Shown here: positions 1 through 9,741 of the stretch, in pieces
Layout: each line of letters starts with the position of its first letter
How positions within the stretch are numbered: position 1 is the stretch's first letter
Origin: Selaginella moellendorffii
Lineage: Eukaryota > Streptophyta > Lycopodiopsida > Selaginellales > Selaginellaceae
Assembly (NCBI RefSeq): GCF_000143415.4
Contig: NW_003314289.1
Location: forward strand, 1,202,652-1,225,986
DNA: 23,335 nucleotides
Direction of reading: 5' to 3'
Notes under the pieces: model-generated
The model's input: the letters and a program-made list of their open reading frames with translations, nothing else
The model's database searches: none
What the model was told of the DNA's origin: nothing
Position numbers and translations under genes: made by a program

Positions 1-277
1 TGAGTAGTAAGATGAAGATAAAGAAGGTATCTCTAACAGTTTAGCAAGAACTAAACTAATAAAAAAAGAGAACCACCACAAGTGGTCGAATGAGTCTCTA
101 AGTTGGAGAAACTATGCTCCTTAGAAAATGAGCAAGGCATGGTGAGCCTTTGGTATCAAACCATTGACAAATATTAGCAAGGGGCCAAGGATGGAAAGGG
201 TAATACATGCTGGTATTACTTTATAAAATAGTATATCATTCGATGAGGACATTGAACTTCATCTATGGGTGGTAGAG

Positions 278-1093
278 TTGTCAGACACAAATCCCTAAGC
301 CCCAAAGTGGAGCCGAAAGGGCACCACGTGGTGGTGGCCGAAGCGAAAGCCAAACGAGGGTAACACGTTTGGATTAAAAGCTCCGACTTGAAAGGTTGAG
401 AGTGGGAGTGGAACTCCCAACAAAGTGCTCGAAAAACAAGCACGAAGTGAGCAATAAGTGAGTCTCTAGAAAAGGGACAAGAGGACCAACACATAACACG
501 TGGAAGAGTCCGAGATGGACCCGAGATGGACCCAAGATGGAGTCCAAGATGGACCCGAGATGGACCCAAGATGGAGTCCGAGATGGATCCAAGATAAAGT
601 CTGAGATGGAGTCCGAGATGGACCCAAGATGGAGTCTGAGATGGACCCAAGATGGAGTCTGAGATAGACCCAAGATGGAGTTTGAGATGGAGTCCGAGAT
701 GGACCCAAGATGGACCCGAGATGGACCCAAGATGGACCTGAGATGGAGTCTGAGATGGACCCAAGATGGACCCGAGATGAAGTCCGAGATGGACCCTAGA
801 CGGAGTCTGAGATGGACCCCAGATGGACCCAAGATGGACCCGAGATGGAGTTCAAGATGGAGTCTGAGATGGACTCGAGATGGAGTTTGAGATGGACTCG
901 AGATGGCATCTGATGTCGAGATTGAGACCAAGACCAAGACAAAGACCAAGATCGGGACTGGGACCGAGGTCGAGGCTGAGACTAAGCCCGAGCTCGAGCC
1001 CAAGCCCGAGTCCGAGTCTAAGGGTAAAAGCCCAAAGCGTTCATCTCTCAGACCCTGGTGAGCTCCAAAAGTATAGTAGGGGGAGGACTCTAT
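278..1093 (+). repeat. 0.8-kb module, tandem copy 1
   Basis: The module starts at a conserved head (CAGACACAAATCCCTA..., then a block containing GTGGAGCCGAAAGGG). It runs through a purine-rich minisatellite and a hexamer zone and ends at GTATAGTAGGGGGAGGAC. The next module starts directly after it at 1094 with the same head. The tandem arrangement suggests local duplication inside the retroelement. Long open frames here on both strands are products of the low-complexity array. Confidence 0.7.
506..1022 (+). repeat. minisatellite array 1 (11/12-bp units, then hexamers)
   Basis: About 506-905 is a run of two interleaved unit types: an 11-mer GAGATGGACCC and a 12-mer GAGATGGAGTCC, with point variants such as AAGATGG. 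From about 908 to 1022 the period falls to 6 bp (GAGACC/AAGACC-like). The 12-mer can be read as two hexamers (GAGATG plus GAGTCC), and the 11-mer as a one-base-shorter derivative. The plus strand is purine-rich. Because 11-bp units shift the frame, the minus strand stays open over long stretches and gives low-complexity peptides, which I do not regard as genes. Confidence 0.85.
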
Positions 1094-1868
1094 GAGACAC
1101 AAAATCCCTAGGCCCCAAAGTGGAGCCGAAAGGGTGCCACGTGGTAGTGGCCGAAGCGAAAGCCAAACAAGCGTAACACTTTTGGACTAAAAGCTCAAAC
1201 TTGAAAGGTCGAGAGCGGGAGTGGAACTCCCAATGAAGTGCTCAAAGAAAGAGCGTGAAACAAGCAATAAGTGAGCCTCTAGAAAAGGGACACAAGAGGA
1301 CCAACACATGACATGTGGCAGAGTCCGAGATGGACTTGAGATGGAGTCCGAGATGGACCCGAGATGGACCCGAGATGGAGTTCGAGATGGAGTCCAAGAT
1401 GGAGTCCAAGATGGACTCGAGATAGACCCGAGATGGAGTCCGAGATGGACCCAAGATGGAGTCCGAGATGGAGTCCGAGATGGACCCGAGATGGACCCGA
1501 GATAGAGTCCGAGATGGACCCGAAATGAAGTCCGAAATAGACCTGAGATGGAGTCCGAGATGGACCCGAGATGGAGTCCGAGATGGACCCGAGGTGGAGT
1601 CTGAGATGGACCAAGACGGAGTCCGAGATGGACCTGAGATGGAATCCGAGATGGAGTCCGAGAAGGACCTGAGATGGAGTCCGAGGTCAAGACCGAGACT
1701 GGGACCGAGACTGAGATCGGGACCGAGATCGAGACCGAGGCCGAGGCTGAGACCGAGCCTGAGCCTGAGTCCGAGTCCGAGTCCGAGTCTAAGAGGGTCA
1801 AAGCCCAAAGCATTTGTCTCCCAAACCCTGGGGGTTTTGGTGAGCTCCAAAAGTATAGTAAGGGGGAG
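1094..1868 (+). repeat. 0.8-kb module, tandem copy 2
   Basis: Second tandem copy of the module, beginning TGAGACACAAAATCCCTAGG right after the purine tract of copy 1. It contains the second minisatellite array and ends in GTATAGTAAGGGGGAGGA, just before the LTR-like sequence. The head is closely similar to 278 and 6806. Confidence 0.7.
1321..1797 (+). repeat. minisatellite array 2 (11/12-bp units, then hexamers)
   Basis: Same 11-mer/12-mer vocabulary as array 1 (about 1321-1685), followed by a hexamer zone (about 1685-1797) ending in repeated GAGTCC. The order of long and short units differs from array 1, so the arrays have diverged by internal turnover and are not simple recent copies. Confidence 0.85.
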
Positions 1869-1870
1869 GA
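1861..1870 (+). other. polypurine tract of upstream copy
   Basis: AGGGGGAGGA lies about 6 bp before the presumed LTR start (TGGAGCC at 1877). In LTR retrotransposons such a tract is the RNase H-resistant primer for plus-strand synthesis. A similar tract is seen at 1078-1086, ahead of the second module. Confidence 0.55.
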
Positions 1871-1876
1871 CTACAG

Positions 1877-2770
1877 TGGAGCCAGTTTGGCCAGGAAAGG
1901 CCAGTTTGGCCCAAGAAAGCTATACCCAGTGTTGGGTGATGAGCTGCTCACTGGGAAGTCCAAAACTAGAGTGAACACGAACTGACAAACGGGGTAGCTT
2001 GGTGAAGTGTTCAAGAGCCGGCTCTAGTTCCCCCGGGAGATCGACTTGCTCCCAGTCCAAGTGTGGGTGGCACTACCTACTTGGATACTTGGTGTGGCTC
2101 AACGGAACCTTGCACTAAGCCCATGGCTAGAGCACCTAAAGGTAGAAGGCAAGGAGAGTACCCACGAGGCCCACGGTGTTCCGAAATATTGTCCCAAAGT
2201 CCCAAACTATGGAAAGGAAGAGGGATAGCCCTCTGGTGTTGACCAAGAACACAATCACACAGTGAGGAAGTCCTAGAGGATAGTGGGATTTAATGGTCAG
2301 GACCGTGGGCCTTGATTCAGTGACAGTGTTGGCAAATATGGCCAATGACAGAAAGGGACTTGGTAGGGACCGGAACGGAGATATTGGGGAAGGCTATTCC
2401 CCATGTCTGTGGGCATCTTAAAGATGCTAAGGAGTGGATTTGGGGTGCCCACTCATGGACAAATAGCCCAGTCTTGGAGAGACGGGATTGCAATGTAGGT
2501 GGTGTTAGACCACCGATGTGACCAAGGTGAGTGGGTGTGGCCTAGCGTAACAAACTGATATGTCAGTGGTACCTTGGGGTGTTGGTCATGGGATCGGACA
2601 CGTTGAGCACTTGGACCAAGTGCAAAGGTTGAGTGGCATGGATGCCATTCTTGGGGCTAGCAAACCCCAAGTCCTAACTGGGACTTATGGAGGTTGTGAA
2701 TGAGACTCCTCCAAGTGGTCGGATGTGCAGTTAAATGACTAAAGTAAAATGGAAAAATTAATCGCTTACA
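1877..2770 (+). repeat. LTR A of the large non-coding element
   Basis: About 894 bp between a polypurine tract on the left and a tRNA-iMet primer site on the right. It starts TGGAGCC and ends CTTACA, giving the usual TG...CA ends. Two further copies occur at 7583-8204 (5'-truncated) and 8213-9126, sharing long blocks such as the one around GATCGGACACGTTGAGCACT. The 3' end is well fixed by three copies ending in CTTACA. The 5' end is uncertain by about 10 bp, because GACT(A/C)CAG before TGGAGCC is also shared with the third copy. Confidence 0.7.
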
Positions 2771-2773
2771 ACT

Positions 2774-2785
2774 TGGTATCAGAGC
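2774..2785 (+). other. primer binding site, initiator-Met tRNA
   Basis: TGGTATCAGAGC is the exact complement of the 3' end of plant initiator methionine tRNA (ending GCUCUGAUACCA). It lies 3 bp after the LTR end at 2770. This fixes the plus-strand orientation of the element and the 3' border of LTR A. Confidence 0.88.
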
Positions 2786-4854
2786 TGTTCCTTAGTCTGA
2801 CTCTTATTGGTGGCCAAGTATATCACCACTTGTATTGGAATTGGAAGGTCCTAAGTATGGCCTATCCTCGAGGAGTAGCATGTCAAGAGGACATGGCTCT
2901 CCACTCAAGTTCATACGTGAACTTGTACGCAATGTGGTGGATGGAAAAGGCTAGTAAGGGAACGATTTTGGGATATTGGGAACAGTATAAAGGTTTCCTC
3001 AAAGAGTTGAGGATGTGATCCGGATGAGCGTTTGACGCAGCAAATGAGCTAATGTAGTTGTGGTAAACAACTATAGTTGGGATCACGGGAAAGAGGTAGA
3101 CTCCAAAATAATAAAGGAGTCACAAGATTACCCTTATGTAGTTGAGGCTGGTGCTCATAAGTTTGAGACCGCAATTGATGACTGTGGGAAGTCAAATACG
3201 GAAGAGGACACAAGTCCTTGAAATGGTAATCGAGGCTACCTTTAATAAATGTTGGAACAAAGGAGTTGGGGGTGTACTTAGAGGATGAGTTGGTATTCTC
3301 ATCACATGGACAAGTGGTCATAAGGGGCAAAAGGTTGCCCTTAGAGAACAAAATCAAGTGTCGGAGTAACACTTGCAAAGATGGTCCTTGTGAGTAGGAC
3401 GTGAATACAAGGAGTTGTATTCCAGTGAGCTAGCACCTCAAAAGTAGGACCTCATGGGTCGTCGAATTAGCAAAGTCCAAAAGTCTAATGACTCTAATAG
3501 AGTCAAAGAATAATCTTAAGGGATTGATGGAAGCATTTGGACTAAGGTGTGTGGTGCCCCAAAAAGGATGGGGAGGATCTTGAGATCCAAGTATGAGAAC
3601 AGTGTGTGTCTCATTGATGGCAGAAGGTGCCATGCTAAAATCGTGAGAAGGAGTTTCCCAGAAGAAAACAACTTTGACGCAAAGTTGTGCATGGTGCAGT
3701 GCTAATGGATAATTGGCATAAAAGACAACCATATTGGTCTTGGCAAAAAGACCTAGACATAAGTAAAAAGTGTCATAAAGGTAAGCTTGTGGAGCCGATT
3801 GTGTGGAGACACTAAATGTGCCAAGGTGTGCTGCATTGAGGTCAAATTGGCGGGTTTATGAGAACCCCTTCCAAAGGAATCCCAATGGAAATGGGAATAG
3901 CATAGCCTAAGCTGGAAGGCATGCGGTTAGAGTGTGGTGACCCAGATAATGATGAAGGTGTGGAAGCACCAGCAATGAGTTGAAGGACTTGACAACTATG
4001 AGGCAACTAAACAAAAGGTGCAAAATAATTGGTTAAACTGGTAGAAGGTAACTACCTAAGACTTCTAATTGGGATAAAGAAGTTAGATATACCCTTATGA
4101 GGGATAAATTGCTTATGCTGCGAGATAGTAAGTCAATATCGTAAAGGGAATGCTCATTTCCAAATAAGCTATCATTGGGACACCTAAGCACTCTAGAACA
4201 CCAGAAGGTGGTGTTTGGTGTCATGAGGGCAATGGATAATGCCCAAGGGACAAAGTCCCTAGCAAATGAAGGATAAGAGGTGCTATCCAAATGTCTAAGG
4301 TTGTGGAGACGGGAGAAGTCCGTCTACCCAAATTGGACAAAGCCAAAGAGGGATTTTGGCAAGGTTAGTGATGGGCATATAAAGGCCCATAAGTAACAAC
4401 GGTAATCCCAGTGTGTGGAATTACAATGTGAGTATACCCAAATTGAAGAACCACTCCCTAGGCTGTCGAGTAGATTCATCCCTATGAATACTTACCAAGG
4501 CATGGTAGAAAGTGCAAAGTTATCTTTCTAGTTTAGAGGAGAATGACCAAAGGAAATGTATGAGGCCAAAAGGCAAGTAGTAAAGGGATAGAACTGAACC
4601 ATAGGAATTGACAGGCATGACCAAGGGTGGTTGGGAGTGGAAAATTAAGTGGGTGCTCAAGCATGTTATTACTAACGACTGGGATGCCATGGAGAGTTTA
4701 AAACATGGGATTGTCCATGTTAAACTATATGGCAATTAGAAAGCTTATGAAAGGAGAGACCTTAGCAAGCTAAGGAACAGAGTTCTTTGAACATTCCCCC
4801 TAGGTAGATAAATACTTAGACGTCCAAGTGTAAATGGTTTATAGAACGCGCGAA

Positions 4855-4881
4855 ATCAGAGTGGCGCAGCAGAAGCGTGGT
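4855..4881 (+). other. fragment matching the 5' part of initiator-Met tRNA
   Basis: Twenty-seven bases beginning ATCAGAGTGGCGCAGC match the acceptor 5' strand, D arm and start of the anticodon arm of plant tRNA-iMet as I recall it, with one visible difference (AGAAGC where GGAAGC is expected). The A-box-like TGGCGCAGCAG is included. The anticodon arm is missing. The following TCTTGAAACTTGCC only vaguely recalls the T arm, so this is not a functional tRNA gene. It sits within the internal region of an element primed by the same tRNA. Confidence 0.55.
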
Positions 4882-5253
4882 CTTGAAACTTGCCGAGAGG
4901 CAAGGCTATCAAGGTGAGGGAAGTAATTCCCGAGTGTTCAAAGAAAGGGCTTTGATCGAAAGTCGATGGTTAAGGACTTTCACGCTTATGCATGAACTAT
5001 GTTACGGTGGTCGGATGACTTGCTAAGTGAGATTAGCAAGTCGAGGGAACAAATACCCTAGTTGAAGGAGCCAACTTCAAAGGGGTGGCCCATAGGGCCA
5101 AGCATGGAGGAGTCCATGCATGATCACAAACTTGTCAAGTGAGAGGAATTGGCAGTGCGGAGGAACTAGATTCCTAAGTTGTGATCTGTAGCGCGCTTTA
5201 AGTATATGTTGGTGCACCGATGTGGGGAGTCACGCCAGGATTTCTATGTGATG

Positions 5254-5371
5254 CCGTCCGTAAATGCATATACGGAGGTTGGGTTCGAGTCCCGACCCTC
5301 TAGTACTTGGGTTCGAATCCCAATTCACTAGGGCAAGGTGATAGTTTGGAATATGAGGACATTCTTTTTTT
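5254..5371 (+). other. tRNA-arm-like hairpin cluster with two B-box sequences and a T8 run
   Basis: Hairpin 1 has a 6-bp stem (TCCGTA 5257-5262 with TACGGA 5271-5276). It is followed directly by a T-arm-like hairpin, TTGGG-TTCGAGT-CCCGA (5279-5295), and 11 bp later by a perfect second one, TTGGG-TTCGAAT-CCCAA (5307-5323). Both loops give B-box matches (GGTTCGAGTCC and GGTTCGAATCC). A run of eight T follows at 5364-5371, which could act as a Pol III stop. I see no convincing A box or acceptor stem, so this is not called a tRNA gene. Confidence 0.4.
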
Positions 5372-5382
5372 GGTGGTCATGG

Positions 5383-5625
5383 ACTCTTAGTAAGGAGATT
5401 AGCTTGGGCACACCGCCAAGTGGGGGATGCCCCGGAGTCATGATACACGGTTAGATTGCTTAGTGTGAAAGCTCGGCATATCTAACTTGAATACTTTGGT
5501 GCAAGTGGCACCAAGGACGTAGTGAATGAGATGGGGACACCCAGTCTCAGTTGCTATGGACCCTTGGCCGGAAGGGCTAGCTTGGGTGCACCGCCAAGTG
5601 TGGGGGATGCCCTCGGGGTCATGGT
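5383..5625 (+). repeat. duplicated ~65-bp block, period ~176 bp
   Basis: The block around 5399-5445 (TTGGGCACACCGCCAAGTG then GGGGATGCCCCGGAGTCATG) recurs at about 5580-5622 with a few changes (TTGGGTGCACCGCCAAGTG, GGGGATGCCCTCGGGGTCAT). The preceding ATGGACTCTT/ATGGACCCTT also matches. It is a diverged local duplication inside the non-coding internal region, of unknown role. Confidence 0.6.
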
Positions 5626-6805
5626 GAACAACTTAAAGGTCTGGAAGACCTAGTACCTATTGGCAAACCTGTTAAGGTGCCAAGGTTAAATCACTAGGTG
5701 ATTTTATGGCTAAAATAAGGGCAAGGTTTAAAGGATAAAGTTCCAAGTTCAAAGTGTCCAATCAACACTTTGAACTTGGAATTATTGATGATGGTGTGGC
5801 TTGGTCAAGGTGACCAAGCGGGAAAAACACCTAAGGGAAATGAGCTATATCAATACGATGGCATAGTCAATCTGAGGAAAGTAGTCTCTATAAGGGATCC
5901 ATGGGAGGGTCTCAACGTTAAGTCGTGGATAGAGCCTATGGTGGAAAATGTTAAAGAGACGTACTAAAGGGTGAACACCCTCTGGACTTAGGAAAGTAAA
6001 GTGTTTGCTATGGAACCAAAGGGATACTTTGAGAATGGAAGTAGCAATCCCATGTTGCTGGGTGCAACAATCAAGGATAGGAGCAAAAGACTAGTGGCCA
6101 AAAAAAGAGCCATAGGAGTCATGGGAAAGAATCCAAATGGCAAAGTTAGGCCAAGAACAAAAAGATATTGAGGGCTAACGAATTGTGGGAAAGGCAATGT
6201 GTTCCCAAGGATGGATTCAATTGCTCCGATTTGGCGAAAGTGGAAGCTCCAAATGTGGGAGTGGTAAGGTAGCCAAATGATAGGGTTGTGGACAACCCTA
6301 GCACAAATCATGATCATTGGAACTTAGTGCTAAAGGTGGCACGAAATTGAAGAAGGGATGATAGTGTCCTCAAGTAGAGAACTTTCTAGGATGGGGAAGT
6401 GGAGTTGCACAATATGTGCAATGCAAGGTGTCGGAGACACCCAGGAAATTGACTTCGAGAAGTCAGAATTAAAAATTCCAAAGTGCAAGGGTTATATCGA
6501 TGGAAAGTGAGACTACTCGAGAATGAGTAGTGGGATTGAGTTAGAGAAGGTATCTCTAACAAGTTTAGCAAGAACTAAACCAATAAAAAGAGAGAACCAC
6601 CACAAGTGGTCAAATGAGTCTCTAAGTTGGAAACACTATGCTCCTTAGAAGGTGAACAAGGCATGGTGAGCCTTCGGTGTCAAACCATTGACAAATATTG
6701 GCGAGGTGCAAAAGATGGAAAGGGTAATACATGCTGGTATTACTTTATGAAATAGTCTATCGTTCGATGAGGGCATCGAACTTCGTCTATGGGTGGTGGA
6801 GTTGT

Positions 6806-7508
6806 GAGACACAAAATCCCTGGGCCCCAAAGTGGAGCCGAAAGGTGCCACGTGGTAGTGACTAAAGCGAAAGCCAAACAAGCGTAACACGTTTGGACTA
6901 AAAGCTCTGACTTGAAAGGTCGAGAGCGGGAGTGGAACTCCCAACGAAGTGCTCAAAGAACAACCATGAAACAAGCAATAAGTGAGCCTCTAGAAAAGGG
7001 ACACAAGAGGACCAACACATGACACGTGGCAGAGTCCGAGATGGACCTGAGATGGAGTCCGAAATGGACCCGAGATGGAGTCTGAGATGGAGTCTGAGAT
7101 GGAGTCCGAGATGGAGTCCAAGATGGAGTCCGAGATGGAATCCGCGATGGACCTGAGATGGACCCAAGATGGAGTCCGAGATGGACCTGAGATGGAGTCC
7201 AAGATGGAGTCCGAGATGGACCCGAGATGGAGTCCGAGATGGAGTCCGAGATGGACCGAGACGGAGTCCGAGATGGAATCCGAGATGGAGTCCGAGATGG
7301 ACCTGAGATGGAATCCAAGATGGAGTCCGAAAAGGACCCGAGATGGAGTCCGAGGTCGAGTCCGAGACTGGGACCAAGACTGAGATCGAGATCGAGACCG
7401 AGATCGGGACCGAGACCGAGACGAGGCCGAGGCTGAGACCTAGCCTTAGCCTAAGTCTGAGTCCAAGTCTGAGAGGGTGAAAGCCCAAAGCGTTCGTCTC
7501 CTAGACCC
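6806..7508 (+). repeat. 0.8-kb module, third copy
   Basis: Head TGAGACACAAAATCCCTGGG and the following block match 278 and 1094, and the upstream 280 bp (from 6524) matches 1-277. The module contains array 3 and breaks off at 7508 (CCTAGACCCT). There the similarity to copies 1 and 2 stops before the polypurine tract, so the internal/LTR junction of this copy has been deleted. Confidence 0.7.
7032..7475 (+). repeat. minisatellite array 3 (12/11-bp units, then hexamers)
   Basis: Same units as arrays 1 and 2, but with more 12-mers (GAGATGGAGTCC) in tandem at about 7074-7140. The hexamer zone runs from about 7350 to 7475. The array lies in the same place relative to the LTR in both element copies, so it is a built-in part of the family's 3' untranslated region. 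Confidence 0.85.
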
Positions 7509-7582
7509 TCATATACCCGAACTGATCATCACAACGTAACACAATACTGAAATCTTTCTCTGGCCTGGAAATCAACCAAGCG
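7509..7582. other. unmatched filler at a deletion junction
   Basis: About 74 bp between the broken internal region (ending 7508) and the point where LTR sequence resumes (GTACCCACAAGGCCCACG at 7583, matching 2158). Compared with copy 1, the polypurine tract and about 280 bp of LTR 5' end are missing. The filler matches nothing else I can see in the window. Confidence 0.5.
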
Positions 7583-8204
7583 TACCCACAAGGCCCACGT
7601 AGGGCCACAGTGTTCCGAAATGTTGTCCCAAAGTCCCAAACTGTGGAAAGGAAGAAGGATAGCCCTCTAGTGTTGACCAAGGACATAGTCACACAGTGAG
7701 GAAGTCCTAGAGGACAGTGGGAGTTAGTGGTCGAGACCATGGGCCTTGATACAGTGACAGTGTTGGCGAACACGGCCAAGGACAGAAAGGGACTTGGTAG
7801 GGACCAGAATGGAGATATTGGGGAAGGCTATTCCCCATGTCTGTGGGCATCTTAAGGATGCTAAAGAGTGGATCTAGGGTGCCCACTCATGGACGAATGG
7901 CCCAGTCTTGGAGAGACGGGATTGCAATGCAGGTGGTGTTAGACCACCGATGTGACCAAAGTGAATGGGTGTGGCCTAGCATAACGGGCTGATATGTCAA
8001 TGATACCTTGGGGTGTCGGTTATGGGATCGGACACGTTGAGCACTTGGACCAAGTGCAAAGGTTGAGTGGCATGGATGCCATTCTTGGGGCTAGCAAACC
8101 CCAAGTCCTAACTGGGACTTATGGAGGTTGTGAATGACACTCCTCCAAGTGGTCGGATGTGCAGTTAAGTGACTAAAGTAAAATGGAAAAATTAGTCACT
8201 TACA
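7583..8204 (+). repeat. LTR B, 5'-truncated
   Basis: Colinear with 2158-2770 of LTR A and ending in the same way (GGAAAAATTAGTCACTTACA). About 280 bp of the 5' end is absent. It is the 3' LTR of the element whose internal region is 2771-7508. Confidence 0.75.
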
Positions 8205-8212
8205 GACTCCAG

Positions 8213-9126
8213 TGGAGCCAGTTTGGCCAGGAAAGGCTAGTTTGGCCCAGGAAGGATGTGCTCAGGTGTTGGGTGATGGGATAACCACTGGGAAGTTCAA
8301 GGCTAAAGTGATTATGGACTGACAAGTGGGGTAACTTGGTGAAGTGTTCAAGAGCCGCCTCTAGTTCCCTCGGGAGATCGAATGGCCGATGCTCCCAGTC
8401 TAAGTGTGGGTGGCACTACCTACTTGGATACCTAGTGTGGCTCAACAGAACCTTGCTCTAAGCCCATGGCTAGAGCACCAAAAGGCAGAAGGTGGGGAGA
8501 GTACCCATGAGGCTCGCGTAAGGCCACGGTGTTCCGAAATATTGTTCCAAAATCCCAAACTGTGAAAAGGAAAAGGAGCAATCCTCTAGTGTAGTGACTA
8601 AGGATATGGTCACATGGTGAGGAAGTCCCAAAGGACAATGGGACTTAGAGGTCGAGCCTACAGGCTTTATTCCAGTGGCAGTGTTAGCAAACATAGCCAT
8701 AGACAGAAAGGGACTTGGTGGGGACTGAAAAAGGGATATTGGGGAAGGTTGTTCCCCATATCTATGAACATCCTAAGGATGCTAAGGAGTGGATCTGGGA
8801 TGACCACTCATGGACGGATGGCCTAGTCTTGGAGAGATAGGACTATGATCCAGGTGGTATTGGACCACTAGTGCGGCAAAGGTGATGGGGTATGGCCTTA
8901 GCGTAACGGGTTAATATGTCAGTGGTACCTTTGAGTGTCAGTCATGGGATCGGACACATAGAGCACTTAGACCAAGTGCAAAGGTTGAGTGGCAAGGGTG
9001 CCATTCTCGGGGCTAGCAAACCCCAAGTCCGGAATAGAACTTATGGAGGTTGTGAGTGAAACTCTTCCAAGTAGTCAGAGGGGTGGTTAAGTGATTAAAG
9101 TGAAATGGAAAATTTAGTAGCTTACA
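8213..9126 (+). repeat. LTR C, directly behind LTR B
   Basis: Begins with GACTCCAG then TGGAGCCAGTTTGGCCAGG, as in LTR A, and ends TTAGTAGCTTACA at 9126. It follows LTR B with only 8 bp between, with no primer site or internal sequence. It differs more from A than B does in places (for example around 8560-8760), which suggests an older or independent copy. Beyond 9126 the sequence switches at once to copia pol remnants. Confidence 0.75.
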
Positions 9127-9690
9127 CAAGCAAAACTTTATGGGTATATACCCACTAAACTTGGGATTGCATATGGCCTCAAAGCCAAGAAAGTAGGAGA
9201 CTTGGACAAAGTCCTTCATCTAGAATTATTGGCTGAGAGAAGCTTTCGAAACAACAATGGCATTAGGGTCATCATTCACAATTAGCAAATCATTAATGTA
9301 AAGAGCCACAACAAATATAGTCCCAGATGACTTTTCGTATAGCATGGCAGCAATAAAAGCCTTGAGTACAAAAGGTAGCATCAAATTTTTGATACCAAAT
9401 GCATGAGCTTTTATATAAAACTATCCACAATTGCCATACAACTCCACTAAGGGCAATATTGTCCTAGAGGCATGTGCATGTATATATCCTTTTGCAAATC
9501 CTCATTCAAGAATGCCATCTTAACATTCATATAGTGGACTTGCTATTTACAAGCAGCCACAAGCACAAAAAGGGTATGGAGGCTGACCATTTTGACAACC
9601 AATGAAAATGTTATATCATAACCATATGCATATCTGATGAAGATGAATTTCTTTTTGGGATCTAACTTTTATCAAAGTTGATCAAGGATA
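9127..9690 (-). pseudogene. Ty1/copia reverse transcriptase remnant
   Basis: On the minus strand, broken frames give a row of copia RT landmarks in the right order. GYDITFSLVVKM lies at about 9585-9640 (compare the family's YEETFAPVAKM). VKMAFLNEDLQKDIYM lies at 9478-9525 (compare DVKTAFLNGDLEEEIYM). A WYQKFD block is near 9385. ALYINDLLIV lies around 9280-9306, where the catalytic YVDD has become YIND. MKDFVQVSYFLGFE lies at about 9178-9219. Several stops and frameshifts make it dead. The RT end is cut off by LTR C at 9126. Confidence 0.8.
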
Positions 9691-9741
9691 TGCACATAGA
9701 AAGTGGGACATATTAGGACTAGAGTCTATCCAAAATGCCTG

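Larger units (their letters stand above)
1..1876 (+). mobile_element. 3' part of internal region of a non-coding LTR element (copy 1, cut by window edge)
   Basis: Positions 1-480 align almost colinearly with 6524-7005, so the window opens inside one copy of a repeated element. No gag, protease, reverse transcriptase or integrase motif is seen in any frame. The segment ends in a purine-rich tract, AGGGGGAGGA at 1861-1870, which is the typical shape of a polypurine tract just before an LTR, and an LTR-like sequence starts at about 1877. This copy carries two successive 0.8-kb modules (278-1093 and 1094-1868), whereas the copy at 6806-7508 has one. Strand is inferred from the purine tract and from the primer site at 2774. 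Confidence 0.6.
2771..7508 (+). mobile_element. internal region of large non-coding LTR element (LARD-like)
   Basis: This 4.7-kb region lies between the primer site and the next LTR remnant. Scanning the frames shows only scattered ORFs of at most about 200 codons, with no zinc knuckle, DSG/DTG protease motif, YVDD/FLDD reverse transcriptase motif or DDE integrase pattern. It is either a non-autonomous large retrotransposon derivative, known in plants to be mobilised in trans, or an autonomous element decayed beyond recognition. Inside are a fragment like the 5' part of initiator tRNA (4855-4881), a tRNA-arm-like hairpin cluster (5254-5371), a duplicated block (5383-5625), one 0.8-kb module (6806-7508) and minisatellite array 3. 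Confidence 0.6.

Noticed and set aside
506-905. CRISPR-like array
   Set aside because: The units are contiguous with no unique spacers and lie in a plant retroelement.
216-1813. Long minus- and plus-strand ORFs (up to about 240 codons) over the minisatellite arrays
   Set aside because: They are by-products of 11/12-bp repeats lacking stops; the peptides are low-complexity and shift register with each 11-mer, and equivalent ORFs occur in every array copy.
2749-3018. An 89-codon ORF overlapping the primer site as a gag start
   Set aside because: It begins inside the LTR, has no gag-like motif and is followed by closed frames.
5279-5323. A complete tRNA gene at the T-arm-like hairpins
   Set aside because: No acceptor stem, D arm or A box could be folded at the right distance.
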